Assembly: GCF_000209165.1 (NCBI RefSeq)
Contig: NC_009045.1
Location: 1,178,001 to 1,242,000, forward strand
DNA from: Scheffersomyces stipitis CBS 6054
Taxonomy: Eukaryota > Ascomycota > Pichiomycetes > Serinales > Debaryomycetaceae
Reading direction: 5' to 3'
Length of the DNA: 64,000 nucleotides
Shown one piece after another: positions 10,033 through 20,600 of the stretch. Every line of letters begins with the position of its first letter. The first letter of the stretch is position 1. A program made the translations under genes and the position numbers. The notes under the pieces are model-generated. The model ran no database searches. It was not told the origin of the DNA and saw only the letters and a list, made by a program, of their open reading frames with translations.

Positions 10033-11739
10033 ATGCCTTCTGTTGAGTTTCCTTTTGGACTATCTCGCAAATTGCTGTATTCTTCAGAATCGGCCTCCAG
10101 TCCTACTAATTCTGAATCTAGTGATCTTAGCGCTGAGGAAGACGAACTACTTAAAGAACTTCCATTTTTGCCAACTTCTCTGGACCCCATAACTGAACCC
10201 GATATTGATGAATTACTTCTGGATGGTCATGTGAATTCTAAATATCCAACTGATGGGTTTATCAAGTTTTTCTCGCTTAAGATCTGCAGTTCCAACGCAA
10301 AACAGATGTCCAAATATCTACAACTTGCAATGGATTTCAAGGAGATCGCCTACAAAGGTTTAGAGAATGATTCTCGTTTGGTGGGAGCCCACGTCATTAG
10401 AAACGGGGATGTCACTCTTGAAATTGTCAATACTTTGGAAACTGTGGAAGATGACAATGTTTTAAAATTCCCCTATTTTGAAAAGGACTTGAAGCAATTT
10501 CCCCAGCTTAATGAACTGAAATATTTGAGAGATTTCAAAATCACCACCAACGACCTAGTATTTGATTTTGTCAATAGCAGAATTGAAAGTTTTTCTGTTA
10601 GTCCAAATGCTCATTACTTCAGAAGAAAGCTTTACAATAAAATTGTCTCTTCTCGTGCTTTTAGGAATAATATGTTTGACTACAACAACCTTATCCTCAA
10701 TGTCATCAACAATTCGGAGGTAATTTACAATGACATAATGGAATGTACATTGATTCAGAAGTTCCTTAAAACTCATGGTGAAGGAGTCATGGATATTAGT
10801 TTTCTTGTTGAAGATGTCATAACCATTTTCGATAAGGCAGTTGCCGCTGGAGCTGGTATTATTCGGTTGCCAAAGATCATTAGCGATTGTAACGGTTCCG
10901 TTAGGTTGGGAACAATCAGTATTCCCAAGACTGATATTCAGCACACCTTGATAGAGAATATCGATTATACGGGACCATTCTTACCTAATTACTCTGAGTC
11001 AGTGACCCAATACAACTCCAAATACTATGATCAGATGCAAAATATTCCAACAGTTAGTTTCCAATGCATCGATCACTGTGTAGAGAACTATTCTTGGAAC
11101 CAAATGATGGCACAAGCAAAACTCTATGCATCTCTATTTGGATTTCACAAGTATTGGTCTGCTGATGATCATGATATAGCTACTGACAACACTGCTCTCA
11201 GATCAATCGTCATGGCATCCGGAAACGGGAAGATAAAGATGCCTATCAATGAGCCCGTGAAGTCAAAAATGAGAGGTCAAATTGAAGAATTCCATGATTT
11301 CAATGGCGGCCCAGGTGTTCAACATATTGCATTGAGAACCAATGATATAATTGATACCGTGTGTGCCTTATTGGCTAGAGGAATTGAATTTAATACTGCT
11401 TCGGACAAATATTACACGAATTTGGAACGCCTTCTTAGAGAAGATGACGTTGCATTATTTGAGGATTTTGATACTCTCAGAAAGTTGAATATCTTGGTTG
11501 ATTATGACATTTCTACCAGAAATAAAAAGACAGGGATTTGTAACTACCTACTACAGATCTTTACAAAACCATTACACGATCGGCCAACGCTTTTCATTGA
11601 AATTATTCAGAGACATCATCACAATGGATTTGGAAAGGGAACTTTTAAGGGTCTTTTCGAAACTATCGAAGAGCAACAGCGAATCAGAGGAACTCTTGTA
11701 CAAGTAGACGAAGATGATGATTCGCAACAAAGTACATAG
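10033..11739 (+). CDS. 4-hydroxyphenylpyruvate dioxygenase-like protein, enlarged
   Basis: A 568-residue protein whose C-terminal half is a recognisable HPPD, the Fe(II) dioxygenase converting 4-hydroxyphenylpyruvate to homogentisate in tyrosine breakdown. The two-His/one-Glu metal triad can be placed: His348 (CIDHCV), His431 (GVQHIALRTNDI) and Glu523 (PTLFIEIIQR), with spacings of 83 and 92 residues, close to those of known HPPDs. The C-terminal helix GFGKGTFKGLFETIEEQQRIRGTL is the classic closing motif. The first iron His of bacterial HPPD is near residue 160, so this protein has nearly 190 extra N-terminal residues: a Ser/Glu-rich opening segment (1-60) and an expanded, divergent first VOC domain (about 75-330). 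The start ATG at 10033 is well placed. No other tyrosine-catabolic gene is adjacent. Confidence 0.85.
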   Translation: MPSVEFPFGLSRKLLYSSESASSPTNSESSDLSAEEDELLKELPFLPTSLDPITEPDIDELLLDGHVNSKYPTDGFIKFFSLKICSSNAKQMSKYLQLAMDFKEIAYKGLENDSRLVGAHVIRNGDVTLEIVNTLETVEDDNVLKFPYFEKDLKQFPQLNELKYLRDFKITTNDLVFDFVNSRIESFSVSPNAHYFRRKLYNKIVSSRAFRNNMFDYNNLILNVINNSEVIYNDIMECTLIQKFLKTHGEGVMDISFLVEDVITIFDKAVAAGAGIIRLPKIISDCNGSVRLGTISIPKTDIQHTLIENIDYTGPFLPNYSESVTQYNSKYYDQMQNIPTVSFQCIDHCVENYSWNQMMAQAKLYASLFGFHKYWSADDHDIATDNTALRSIVMASGNGKIKMPINEPVKSKMRGQIEEFHDFNGGPGVQHIALRTNDIIDTVCALLARGIEFNTASDKYYTNLERLLREDDVALFEDFDTLRKLNILVDYDISTRNKKTGICNYLLQIFTKPLHDRPTLFIEIIQRHHHNGFGKGTFKGLFETIEEQQRIRGTLVQVDEDDDSQQST

Positions 11740-11918
11740 CTATAGTGACTACAATTAAAATAAACTATAATTTAATATTAAACCTATGAATACAGCAAAT
11801 AAGAAAAGAATTAGACCTATAACAAATAAAATCGTTTTATAATACACTACTTCTTCGGTCTGGAATCATAACCAGCCAGTGGTATTTCGGGGTGGTCATT
11901 TGGCTCCCCAACTTCACC

Positions 11919-13088
11919 TCAAGATTCATAGCAGTCAGTGCGAAAGGAATTTTGATTCTTCAAAGCGTCTGACGAGTTGAATACCATGGGTGTGGTGGTT
12001 CTAATTGGTCCCTTTTCATCAATGGTGCCAGGACTTGTGGATTGTATGGGACTGCCAACCGGGGTTTTGACGATCTGATTACCCTCTGTTGAAATCTTCA
12101 ATTTGTAACCTTTAGTCTTGTAAAAGGTCTTAATGTCCTTGACAAAGAGTGGGTGCAATGCTTCATCAACTCCTTCGTTTCTAGCAATTTCGAATGCTCT
12201 GTCGAAAGGAATCCAGACCCCTTTGAGGTTCATGGATCCTACCTTGACAACGTTGCGGGTCTTTTCCGTCTTGAGAATACCATCCCTTTTACCTCGAGTC
12301 ATCCCTATTACATTCAACAATTTTGTACCATTGACAAAGTTAGTATCTTCTCTTCTAGAAACTAAGACACCTCTTGCTCTCACCTGGTAGCATATAGTCT
12401 TTTCGTCCTCCCAGAAGACAGTAGCAATTTTCGGCTTTGCAACGTCTGGATATTCTTGGACAGTACTAGAAGAGGATGAATTTCTTGAGTGTGAGATTTT
12501 CAGTGAAGAGTTGGTTGTAGTTGAAGTATTTGAGTTAGAGTGGTTATGGAGCGGTTTGGGATATGTTGAAGGGGCCATCATATGGGTATGTTGGGCTTGG
12601 TAGGGATTTTGCAATCCAAGCGGCTGTTGCTGCTGTTGATAAAATTGTTGTTGTTGCTGTTGGAATACAGAAGGATAAACATGCAGATGCTGATCATGTT
12701 GTGATTGAATTATACTTTGTTGCTGAATAGGCACAGATAGCTGTTCAGCTGACCCCTGTTGTCCGCCAGAGGAAGTACCTTGAGTAAGGTTGGTTAGCGG
12801 AAGAGATGGACTAATAGTGTTCAAGTTATTTCCATAGTCGTTGTTAGTGTAGTATTCATTTTGTTGGACTGCTTGATAATTCGGCGGTAATGGAATATAA
12901 GGTTCGTTTAGCATGTAAGACTTTGGTCGGGAATGTTGTATTTGGTGAGGAAGTTGTTGAAGAATATGGATTTCCGAGTGGGTATTGTTTTGTGACTGAG
13001 GTAATAAATTCTGTTCTGAAGCAGTTGTGCCAGTGAACTCTTGATTGTACAAGTTTGCCTGACTAGGTGTTGACATAATTTCATTCAT
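11919..13088 (-). CDS. EFH1: APSES-domain transcription factor, EFH1/EFG1 type
   Basis: A 389-residue DNA-binding regulator. The APSES domain occupies about residues 220-330 and starts [20 protein letters not shown], followed by [42 protein letters not shown] and [14 protein letters not shown]. Residues 1-190 are Gln/Asn/Ser-rich with a polyglutamine run near 140-160, typical of StuA/Phd1/Efg1 factors. Classic Efg1/Phd1 domains, as I recall them, read VVRRADN where this one has LVSRREDTN, which points to the Efh1 branch, a paralogue modulating filamentation and metabolism in Candida. Starts at ATG 13088 or four codons later at MSTPSQ. It sits tail to tail with the HPPD gene (179 bp), and a 2.6 kb upstream region separates it from AVT1, as is common for such regulators. 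EFH1 versus EFG1 needs a phylogeny. Confidence 0.75.
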   Translation of the reverse strand: MNEIMSTPSQANLYNQEFTGTTASEQNLLPQSQNNTHSEIHILQQLPHQIQHSRPKSYMLNEPYIPLPPNYQAVQQNEYYTNNDYGNNLNTISPSLPLTNLTQGTSSGGQQGSAEQLSVPIQQQSIIQSQHDQHLHVYPSVFQQQQQQFYQQQQQPLGLQNPYQAQHTHMMAPSTYPKPLHNHSNSNTSTTTNSSLKISHSRNSSSSSTVQEYPDVAKPKIATVFWEDEKTICYQVRARGVLVSRREDTNFVNGTKLLNVIGMTRGKRDGILKTEKTRNVVKVGSMNLKGVWIPFDRAFEIARNEGVDEALHPLFVKDIKTFYKTKGYKLKISTEGNQIVKTPVGSPIQSTSPGTIDEKGPIRTTTPMVFNSSDALKNQNSFRTDCYES

Positions 13089-15658
13089 TTAATAAAAGAG
13101 AAGTAAATATTTAGATGGCGGGAAAGGGTAAAATTCAGTAAGGGAATACAGTAGTTGAAAATTTTCAAAGTTCGATTTGACCGCCCACTAGGAAATTAGG
13201 ACAATATATACTTAATTTTTTGAGTTGCTAACACATAGATATGACAATCTTCAAGCCTAGGGTTCAATGAATAGAAGGCGTTTAGCCATGAAACTTTCAG
13301 ATTCTGGAAAAATAAATAAAGTTCATTAACCAAGGGCAATTCCGCTTAGCCATCTAATGCCAGCTAGATACCAATATAGTAGAAGGAATTCCCTTTCTTG
13401 GATTCTAGGGAGCCGGAGTCTGGAATTCGTATTTTTCTGCAATACAAGACTTAATGAATTTTCCACGTTAAGAAATAATTAATCGCTTATTAGGATATTA
13501 AATTAGATGATGCTGAAGGTTATGGCGGATAGCACAACCGACTTACTAGTAGGGTGAATGTGAAAATTGGTCAACCCTGAATTCTAGTACTTGCCTTGGT
13601 TGCATAGAACAGAACAGGAAGACAATGGGACTCTATAGCGTCGAAGACATCATAAATCCACTTGTTGCCTAAAACAATTGTTGATCCAGAAAATAATGCT
13701 AAAAATCAAAAATATGGCCGGTTCGCAAGTATGTTCATGCAAGATCATGTCAAAGGACCATAGCAGCAACATGAGATAAAAAGGCACGAAAAAAAGAATT
13801 TCAGCTTGGCTATCACCAGTAAATCAGTACAACTAACTGATCCTCTTGTCGTATTGTCTACATTAGATGGTTTCTAATAGAAACCTGTCAGAATAATGTT
13901 GTTCCGTCGACCTTAGAGGATGTTTATTTTTGCTTTCTTTTAGTTGCAAAATTGTTCGCGTTACTAATTTATATAACAATATTTCAAAACTTACCCTTGG
14001 AAAAATTTAGAGGAAGTATTTTTCAATCTTAAAGAGCTCGCATCACGTTATTGCAATGGGCTAGTCTTTCTCATATAGAAAATAGTAATATTATCCAAAG
14101 AGGCGTGGTTGTAGCTCGTTGCTGGATCAAAATTACTTTGTTCGCACTAGACCCAAACAAGGAATATTTGCAGCAACTCGCGTTGACATGCTTCATTTTG
14201 CAGGACAGGAATTGCAGCCATTCTGTAGCTTGCAACGAGCTTGAAAACAGGAAAGAATACCTCTATAGTTGGACACAGTCAAACAGAAACAATAGTGCCA
14301 TAATTTGTGGGGCCCGAGTCAATTTGTGTGAGTATGTGGAAATACGAGACCTGCTTCTGGAAAGACCCTTATTATGCAATAGGCTGAAGTGACTGTATCC
14401 ACACATAGAGAGAAGAACCTTATTAATCCAAAGAGCGTAGATGAAATGTGTTATCTTAACCAGAGAAGACAAAATGGAACTAAGAAATAGCGGGGAATGA
14501 CAGAATCATGCCTTGGACAATAAAGATAAAAACAATTCAATAATTTCTAGACCTTTAGAAGCTCACCATCTCGAATGAGGGCAGACTTCAGCATCTGAGA
14601 TCGGGTTTACCCGTTCCTTCCCGAAGATCAGAGCATGCTGAAATAGTCGATTTAACCCCATTTTGGTAATTTCTTCACAGATACTACTTTCGATGGATAA
14701 GCAGATGGGAGTAAGGGGTTTAGATTCATCCTCGGTGTGAGGTGCAGAAAAGAAACGAGAATTGTACTGAAATTCACTGCAAAGCACAGGTTCAAATTTT
14801 TACGGTGGAATTTAAAGTCCCTAAATATCAATGACTGAACCTATTAAGGATTCAGTAAATTTAGATGGTTGTCCACACATCTTGTGTGTGTGTCTCCTCT
14901 ATTAAATTCACCACTCCGCCTTATCTATAAACAGTTGGATTAGATTAAACATATTGTATTTCACATGAAGGGTCATCACCTACATCGCTATTTCTTTCTG
15001 GAAAACCTAAAAAATAACTAAGAACACAGCCATAAATTTCGCTTCCACTTTTCCGTGGTCCCTATGATGGAACTGTTAGAAATATTTCCTGTTCTTGTCG
15101 TCAGCCAATAAGCCGGATAAATTACGGACAGGAAGAGACGCATTAGAAGAAAAATTCAATGCTCGCCAATGTCCAAATTGGTTTAGCGTTCTCGTGATCT
15201 AATGGATGGATTAAAACAATGTAGCCCAACGTGTGCAGACGGATTTGTGACTTCATCAACTGGTCCACTTCTTCACCAGTTAAAAATGACCATTATATCT
15301 ACTGTTCTGCCACACTGTCACTCAACACAATGACGAAATTTCGCTTAAGTACTGCCACAACACATTGGGTGATAATTTGCTATTACCTACCTGCATATCT
15401 GGTTCTGCCTCGTAAATGAATTCATGCGCAGAAGGTTTTTTATCAGATGAGGTGGATTCTCATGACTTTTGAGTGTGACTAATTCAAAGAAACAATATAG
15501 GTTTTGGAGAATTGCATCTAGAATAGTTCAAATCTGGATACACGCTACTTGCGAAACTTACCCGACTCCAGATTTTGATCCTTGTTGAATTGCATTTAGC
15601 AATCTTTGAGTTCATTTACTAGGAGTAATATACTCCACAACGTCCATCCATACCGACC
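13089..15658. other. 2.6 kb divergent upstream region, EFH1-like / AVT1-like
   Basis: Upstream sequence shared by two divergently transcribed genes. Only frames below about 115 codons are present (for example 14051-14392), and none has recognisable protein features. There is a short TG/GT run near 14882-14892. Morphogenetic regulators of the Efg1 family commonly have very long promoters and leaders, which probably explains the length. I see no RNA gene. Confidence 0.5.
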
Positions 15659-17293
15659 ATGTCGAGCAGCACAGACGTGTCGGCAGGTTCTGCTACTCCC
15701 AAGGAGAGAAGAAAGTCATTTCTTGACTTTGGTGGACCCAATTCCCTCGCCAACTTTGCCTCTTCTTATTCCAGGGCGCAGGCATATGTAGGTTCTTCAC
15801 TTTTGGAACAGACAGCTTCAGAGGTCAGGATTAACGATGAAATGTCACCTAATACTTCACCTTTCTTGAGACCGCTGGGAGACATAGAAGAAGGCGCTAT
15901 CCTAGAAGACGACGAGGAAATTACTGGTTTTCCTGCTCCTAATGGTTATGACCATATAACGACTTTCCAATTCCCTACGACTCCTACGGAAGAAACGCCT
16001 TTATTTCATAGTGAACCATCTGTGAGAAAGATGTCAGTGAATTCAGTCAGCTCATTTGCACTCATCACTGGAAGCTCTACAGCACCTCAGACGGTTTTCA
16101 ACTCCATCAATACCCTTTTGGGAATAGCCATGTTAACCCTTCCATTTGGAATGAAACTCACAGGTTGGGTGTTAGGAACAGCCATGTTAGCTGTGAGTTC
16201 CGTCTTGACTGCAACAACAGCCAAATTCTTGGGAAGAATTCTAAGAAAACACCGTGGATTGCGTACTTATGGAGACATTTCTCATTTATATGGTGGACCC
16301 ACTTTTCTGTTCTTTGTGACTGGCTTGTTCTCGTTAGATTTGTTAATGGCGTCTCTCTCATTAATTTTGCTTTTCACAGATTCCTTTTTGCTTTTGCTTC
16401 CAGGAGTTAAGCCAGCCGTGTTTAAAGCTGCAATCGTAGCTGCTGGTTTTCTCTTGTCCTTGTTCCCGCTTACCATTCTTTCTATTTTGAGTTTGATTGG
16501 TATTCTTTGTACTGTTTGCATTATTATCGTCATTGTATTCTGTGGATTTCTTGTAGAGACACCACCTGGATCACTTTTGGTTCCAGCCGCAACGAACTTG
16601 TGGCCATCGGATATTAAACATGTATTCCTTTCTTTGGGTATTTTCATGGCACCATGGGGTGGTCATCCTGTCTTTCCTGAGTTGTACAATGATATGAGAC
16701 ATCCACTGAAGTTTTCAAATTGCTGTAACGTCTCGTTTGCTATTACATTCAGTTTTGACTACTTTATTGCTGTCATTGGTTTTGTAATGTACGGATTGAC
16801 GTGTGAAGACTCCATCATTAAGAATCTCATGTCGAACCCTAACTACCCAGCATGGGTTAATCCTTTGATCTGTTTCTTCATGGGACTTATTCCGGTTTCG
16901 AAATTACCATTAATTACCAAACCTATTGTCACCGTCTATGAATCTATCTTGGGCTTGCATACTCACCAGCTTCAACATCAAAAGAAGTCAGGAGTTGTGG
17001 AAAAGCCACATGATCCTCACTTCTATACAAGAATCCTTTGTAGATTTATCTACTGTCTGTTTCTTCTTGCAGTTTCCTTGACCATTAATTCGTTTGGTAA
17101 GTTGGTCTCGTTTGTGGGTGCGGCTATTTGCTTCACACTTTGTCTTGTCTTACCATTCCTATTCTACTTGCATTTTTTCAAGGAAGAATTACTGAAGATT
17201 CAACAATACTTCTTGGTGATGGGTATTGTCATCGGTATTGCGGGCTCGATACTTGGTACTTATGCCTCCATTACTATGGATGTGAACATATAG
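15659..17293 (+). CDS. AVT1: vacuolar amino acid transporter, AVT1-like
   Basis: A 544-residue member of the AAAP (amino acid/auxin permease) family. A hydrophilic N-terminus of about 135 residues (Ser/Thr/Glu-rich, typical of Avt1 rather than Avt3-7) precedes about 10-11 membrane segments. The family opening is clear: TVFNSINTLLGIAMLTLPFGMK at about 142-163. Further blocks are GDISHLYGG, FMAPWGGHPVFPELYNDMRHPLKF and VSKLPLITKPIV. Family knowledge: Avt1 is a vacuolar H+ antiporter taking Gln, Ile, Tyr and other neutral amino acids into the vacuole. The start ATG at 15659 is the first in frame. It is convergent with the MRN1-like gene, 392 bp apart. Confidence 0.85.
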   Translation: MSSSTDVSAGSATPKERRKSFLDFGGPNSLANFASSYSRAQAYVGSSLLEQTASEVRINDEMSPNTSPFLRPLGDIEEGAILEDDEEITGFPAPNGYDHITTFQFPTTPTEETPLFHSEPSVRKMSVNSVSSFALITGSSTAPQTVFNSINTLLGIAMLTLPFGMKLTGWVLGTAMLAVSSVLTATTAKFLGRILRKHRGLRTYGDISHLYGGPTFLFFVTGLFSLDLLMASLSLILLFTDSFLLLLPGVKPAVFKAAIVAAGFLLSLFPLTILSILSLIGILCTVCIIIVIVFCGFLVETPPGSLLVPAATNLWPSDIKHVFLSLGIFMAPWGGHPVFPELYNDMRHPLKFSNCCNVSFAITFSFDYFIAVIGFVMYGLTCEDSIIKNLMSNPNYPAWVNPLICFFMGLIPVSKLPLITKPIVTVYESILGLHTHQLQHQKKSGVVEKPHDPHFYTRILCRFIYCLFLLAVSLTINSFGKLVSFVGAAICFTLCLVLPFLFYLHFFKEELLKIQQYFLVMGIVIGIAGSILGTYASITMDVNI

Positions 17294-17685
17294 TACCGTT
17301 TGCATAGCTATATCAACCACTTTAATAGAAAGTTTTGTTCAATTTGTATATATATCAAATCTCTGCTTTCGTGTACATTATACATATATAATTGGTCTAC
17401 TGTTTGAGATAAAAATTATATAAATATAAAAGTAGATCAATAATACCAAAAAGATAAAGAAATTACTTTTTGTTTTTGATGGTCTAAACTGTCTGGAGAA
17501 TAATGACCTTTTTTGATTAGCAAGTCGAGCCTTGCCCGAGTCTTCATGGATTTGACAAAAGTAGTAATCATAATAACAATAAAAGAATAATAATACCCTC
17601 TATAAAACTCAAATACCTTTTGATATGGATACATTTGTAACTAAAACTTCTTTTGAAAATCACAGTCCCTAAAAAAATAGTGTGT
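17294..17685. other. convergent 3' region AVT1 / MRN1-like
   Basis: 392 bp between two stop codons. It is very AT-rich with repeated TATATA and AATAA-like stretches suitable for polyadenylation on both strands. No gene is visible. Confidence 0.6.
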
Positions 17686-20600
17686 TCATCTCTTCGACTT
17701 GTTGGAGCTGACACTAGCGTGTCTGCTGGAGTAAACATACTGGTCGTACTCGGAGTCCTCATCCACATCAACCTCATTGGCAAGAATGTTGGCCGCGTAG
17801 ATTAAATTGTCATGCTGAGATTTGGCCAAATACTGAGCCATCACTTGCGAGCCTGAAGTTGAATACATCCCTCCCTTGTGCACTGGTGGAGCAACTGACG
17901 ATGCCGGATTATAACGCTGTTGAGGTGCTGGTTGATAGAATTGCTGTGGAGGTGCTGGAATAGCCTGGCCTGGATAGAAATTTCCATTGTAGCTTGGTGC
18001 ATACACTGGAGCTGGTCTAACTGCCGACACGCTGCCATTTCTACCTGATTGAGGGTAGTAATACACCTGTTGCTGCATATATGGAGATGAAGCAAACTTG
18101 AAACCCTGGTGGTGTTGGACCGAAGGAGGATGCGAGTACTTGCCGTAGTTAGAATTCAAAGACACGTTGGACGAGTTTCTAGACGACTTTTTCATATGAA
18201 TAGACAAATCAGAATTGTTATACCTGTTGTGGTAAACTCTTTGTTGGAAACGACCGTTGCTCTGTTGATGGTTTCCGTTAGCTGAATTGCTACGCTTCTT
18301 GTATTCCTTATTGCTATTGTGAGCAGTAGTGGAAGTAGTTTCATCTGAACCAATAATGATGGAAACATCATCCTCGTCTTCTTCATCTTCGTCAAGTTCT
18401 TCATCCCCATTATCTTCGGGCTCAGTTGCTTCACTGATTCCCAAAATGTTATCAACTGCTGGATTTTTGCCGTCCTTTGATTCCTCAACTGCAGGGAAAA
18501 TTTCAGCTTCTGCAGAATCTCCATTTTTTTCAAGATCTTCAGCAACTTCAGCCTTTTCTTCTTCATTCTCTTGCTTTTCCGAATTGCTGATGATTCCAAA
18601 GACCATTGCAGCTTCTTCACTGATTGTTTCAGCCATGAACGCATCAGTTTCATTCATTCTGGTTTCTTCGTCATAGTCTTCGTCATCGTAAACCTCATCA
18701 CCAAACTTGTCCTTCTTATTCTTAGGGATCAGTTTGTTCCTATTCTGTTGGTATTGTTTGTAAGTAGAACCTGTTCCACTCATCTTCTTCTTGAAGCTAA
18801 ATTTAGGTTGGTTTCCACATCTGTCCTTAGCGAAACTGATTTTGAATGGCTTGTACTTGTTGTAGAAGATATCAACATCTTCAGTCTTCTCGTGCCTGAG
18901 CAACTTACGAAGTTTGCTAATGGCAATCTTAGCATCATTCTCAAATATTTCCACTAACTTGATAGCATCGATTATGTGAAGGAAGTTCAAGAAACCGCAG
19001 TCTTTGTTATGGTAAAAGTTGATTTGTTCCAATTCCCCAAACTTGGAGAAGTCTTCACGCAATTCATCTTCAGCTGGTAATCTAGGTTTTACTGGAGTAG
19101 AGCCATCAGGATTAGGCTCTCTGATCAACTTGATGCCAATGTACACATTTCTGGAGGCACCAGCAGTAACAGCAAGAGAGACTTCTCTGCTCACAGGTCC
19201 ACTGTGTTGCTTAGCCCAGCCAACAGTAATATCATAACCATGGATAATCAACTGGTGCAACACCTGATGATTCAAGTAGAACTTGAGAGCAATCCCTGGA
19301 TCCACGAAAGTGATGAAGCAAACCTTCTTCTCCTGATGGTAATTGATTGATTCAACTAGACCACCTGCTCTGACGTTGTTGGCGATTTCTTCAATAGTAG
19401 TGTTGGGATGCAAGTTACCCAAATAAATAGTTCTATTACCAACGTTGAACGGATCTGGGTTCATTTGGTAATTAGATCCCGTAGCAGAACCAGATGAGGG
19501 ACCGACAGGATTGGACATACCGGGATGGCTGGTGGTAGGCATGATAGGCATCATGGCAGGGAAATATGTTTGAAGAGCCTGATATCTGGGGTAAGGAGAG
19601 TATCCACTATTTTGACTCATGACCGAAGTAGAGTAGTTAGAACTGTTCAACACGTCGTGGTCAAGCAGATCGTCATCATCAGCTACATCCACTTCGTCTC
19701 GATGACCTACAACTGGCTGCTTGCTCATAGGAATCGGAGACTCGCCAGAACTGATGGATAACGAAGGATCGTCTACAAGAGAAGACGTAGGACTTAAAGA
19801 ATCCATCAAGTTCTGGTGTGCTGGTGCTGTACAATCTGATTTGGAAGCAGATCCGCTTCCTGCTAAGATGTCGCTGGCAGTGTCAAGAGGGTCTACATCT
19901 TCCTCAGGAATGTTGGTGAACTGTTGAATATGCAGTTTGGTCACACCTGCTCCACCCACAGAAGGCTTGGACTTCTTCTTTTGAAGATTGCTTGCAGGTT
20001 CTACTGGAGTTCTGTCACATCTATCTTGGTGAAACGAGACGTTGCTGAACTTGATGTCGTATCTGAGGTTGACTTCATTGACATCACGAGAAGTTCTCTT
20101 CTTCGTAGTGCCTTCTTTGTTGTTGATCAACCTTTGAATATCATGCTGGATACGGCGCAAGTAACTTTCGTATGTCTTGATGGCAGCATCTATCGATGTG
20201 AAATGAACTATTACAGACCCTGGAAAACGCACATCAGATTCAGATGGTGTCGCTTGATTTGTTGAATCCTTCTCATCTTCAATTTGTTCTTCAGATTCTT
20301 TGAGTTCCTTAGAGTCTGGATCTTCCTCTTCCTTGGCTGCTTCTTCAGTTTCAGAAGTCCTCAAAGGCGGTGCGGCCAAAGCAGAGTCATCAGAATCCAC
20401 CGTGACTTCAGATTTCTTATCCAGCTGCGAATTTTGCTCTATCTGAGTATTTAAGTCGATTATAAAGTCCTCCACATCGCCAAACTTCAAACACTGGTTA
20501 TTTATAAACAACTTGATGTGTTCGATACGCAGATTCTCAGGCACATCCGCAATCTCAGGTTTTATCTTAATGGTGAACTTTATGAGCAAACAACGCGTAG

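Noticed and set aside
14051..14392. 113-codon plus-strand frame in the EFH1-AVT1 region
   Set aside because: Length is expected by chance in this much non-coding DNA; no domain, start context or codon bias.
14789..14799. GGTTCAAATT resembling a tRNA T-loop
   Set aside because: No matching acceptor, D-arm or anticodon arm could be folded around it.
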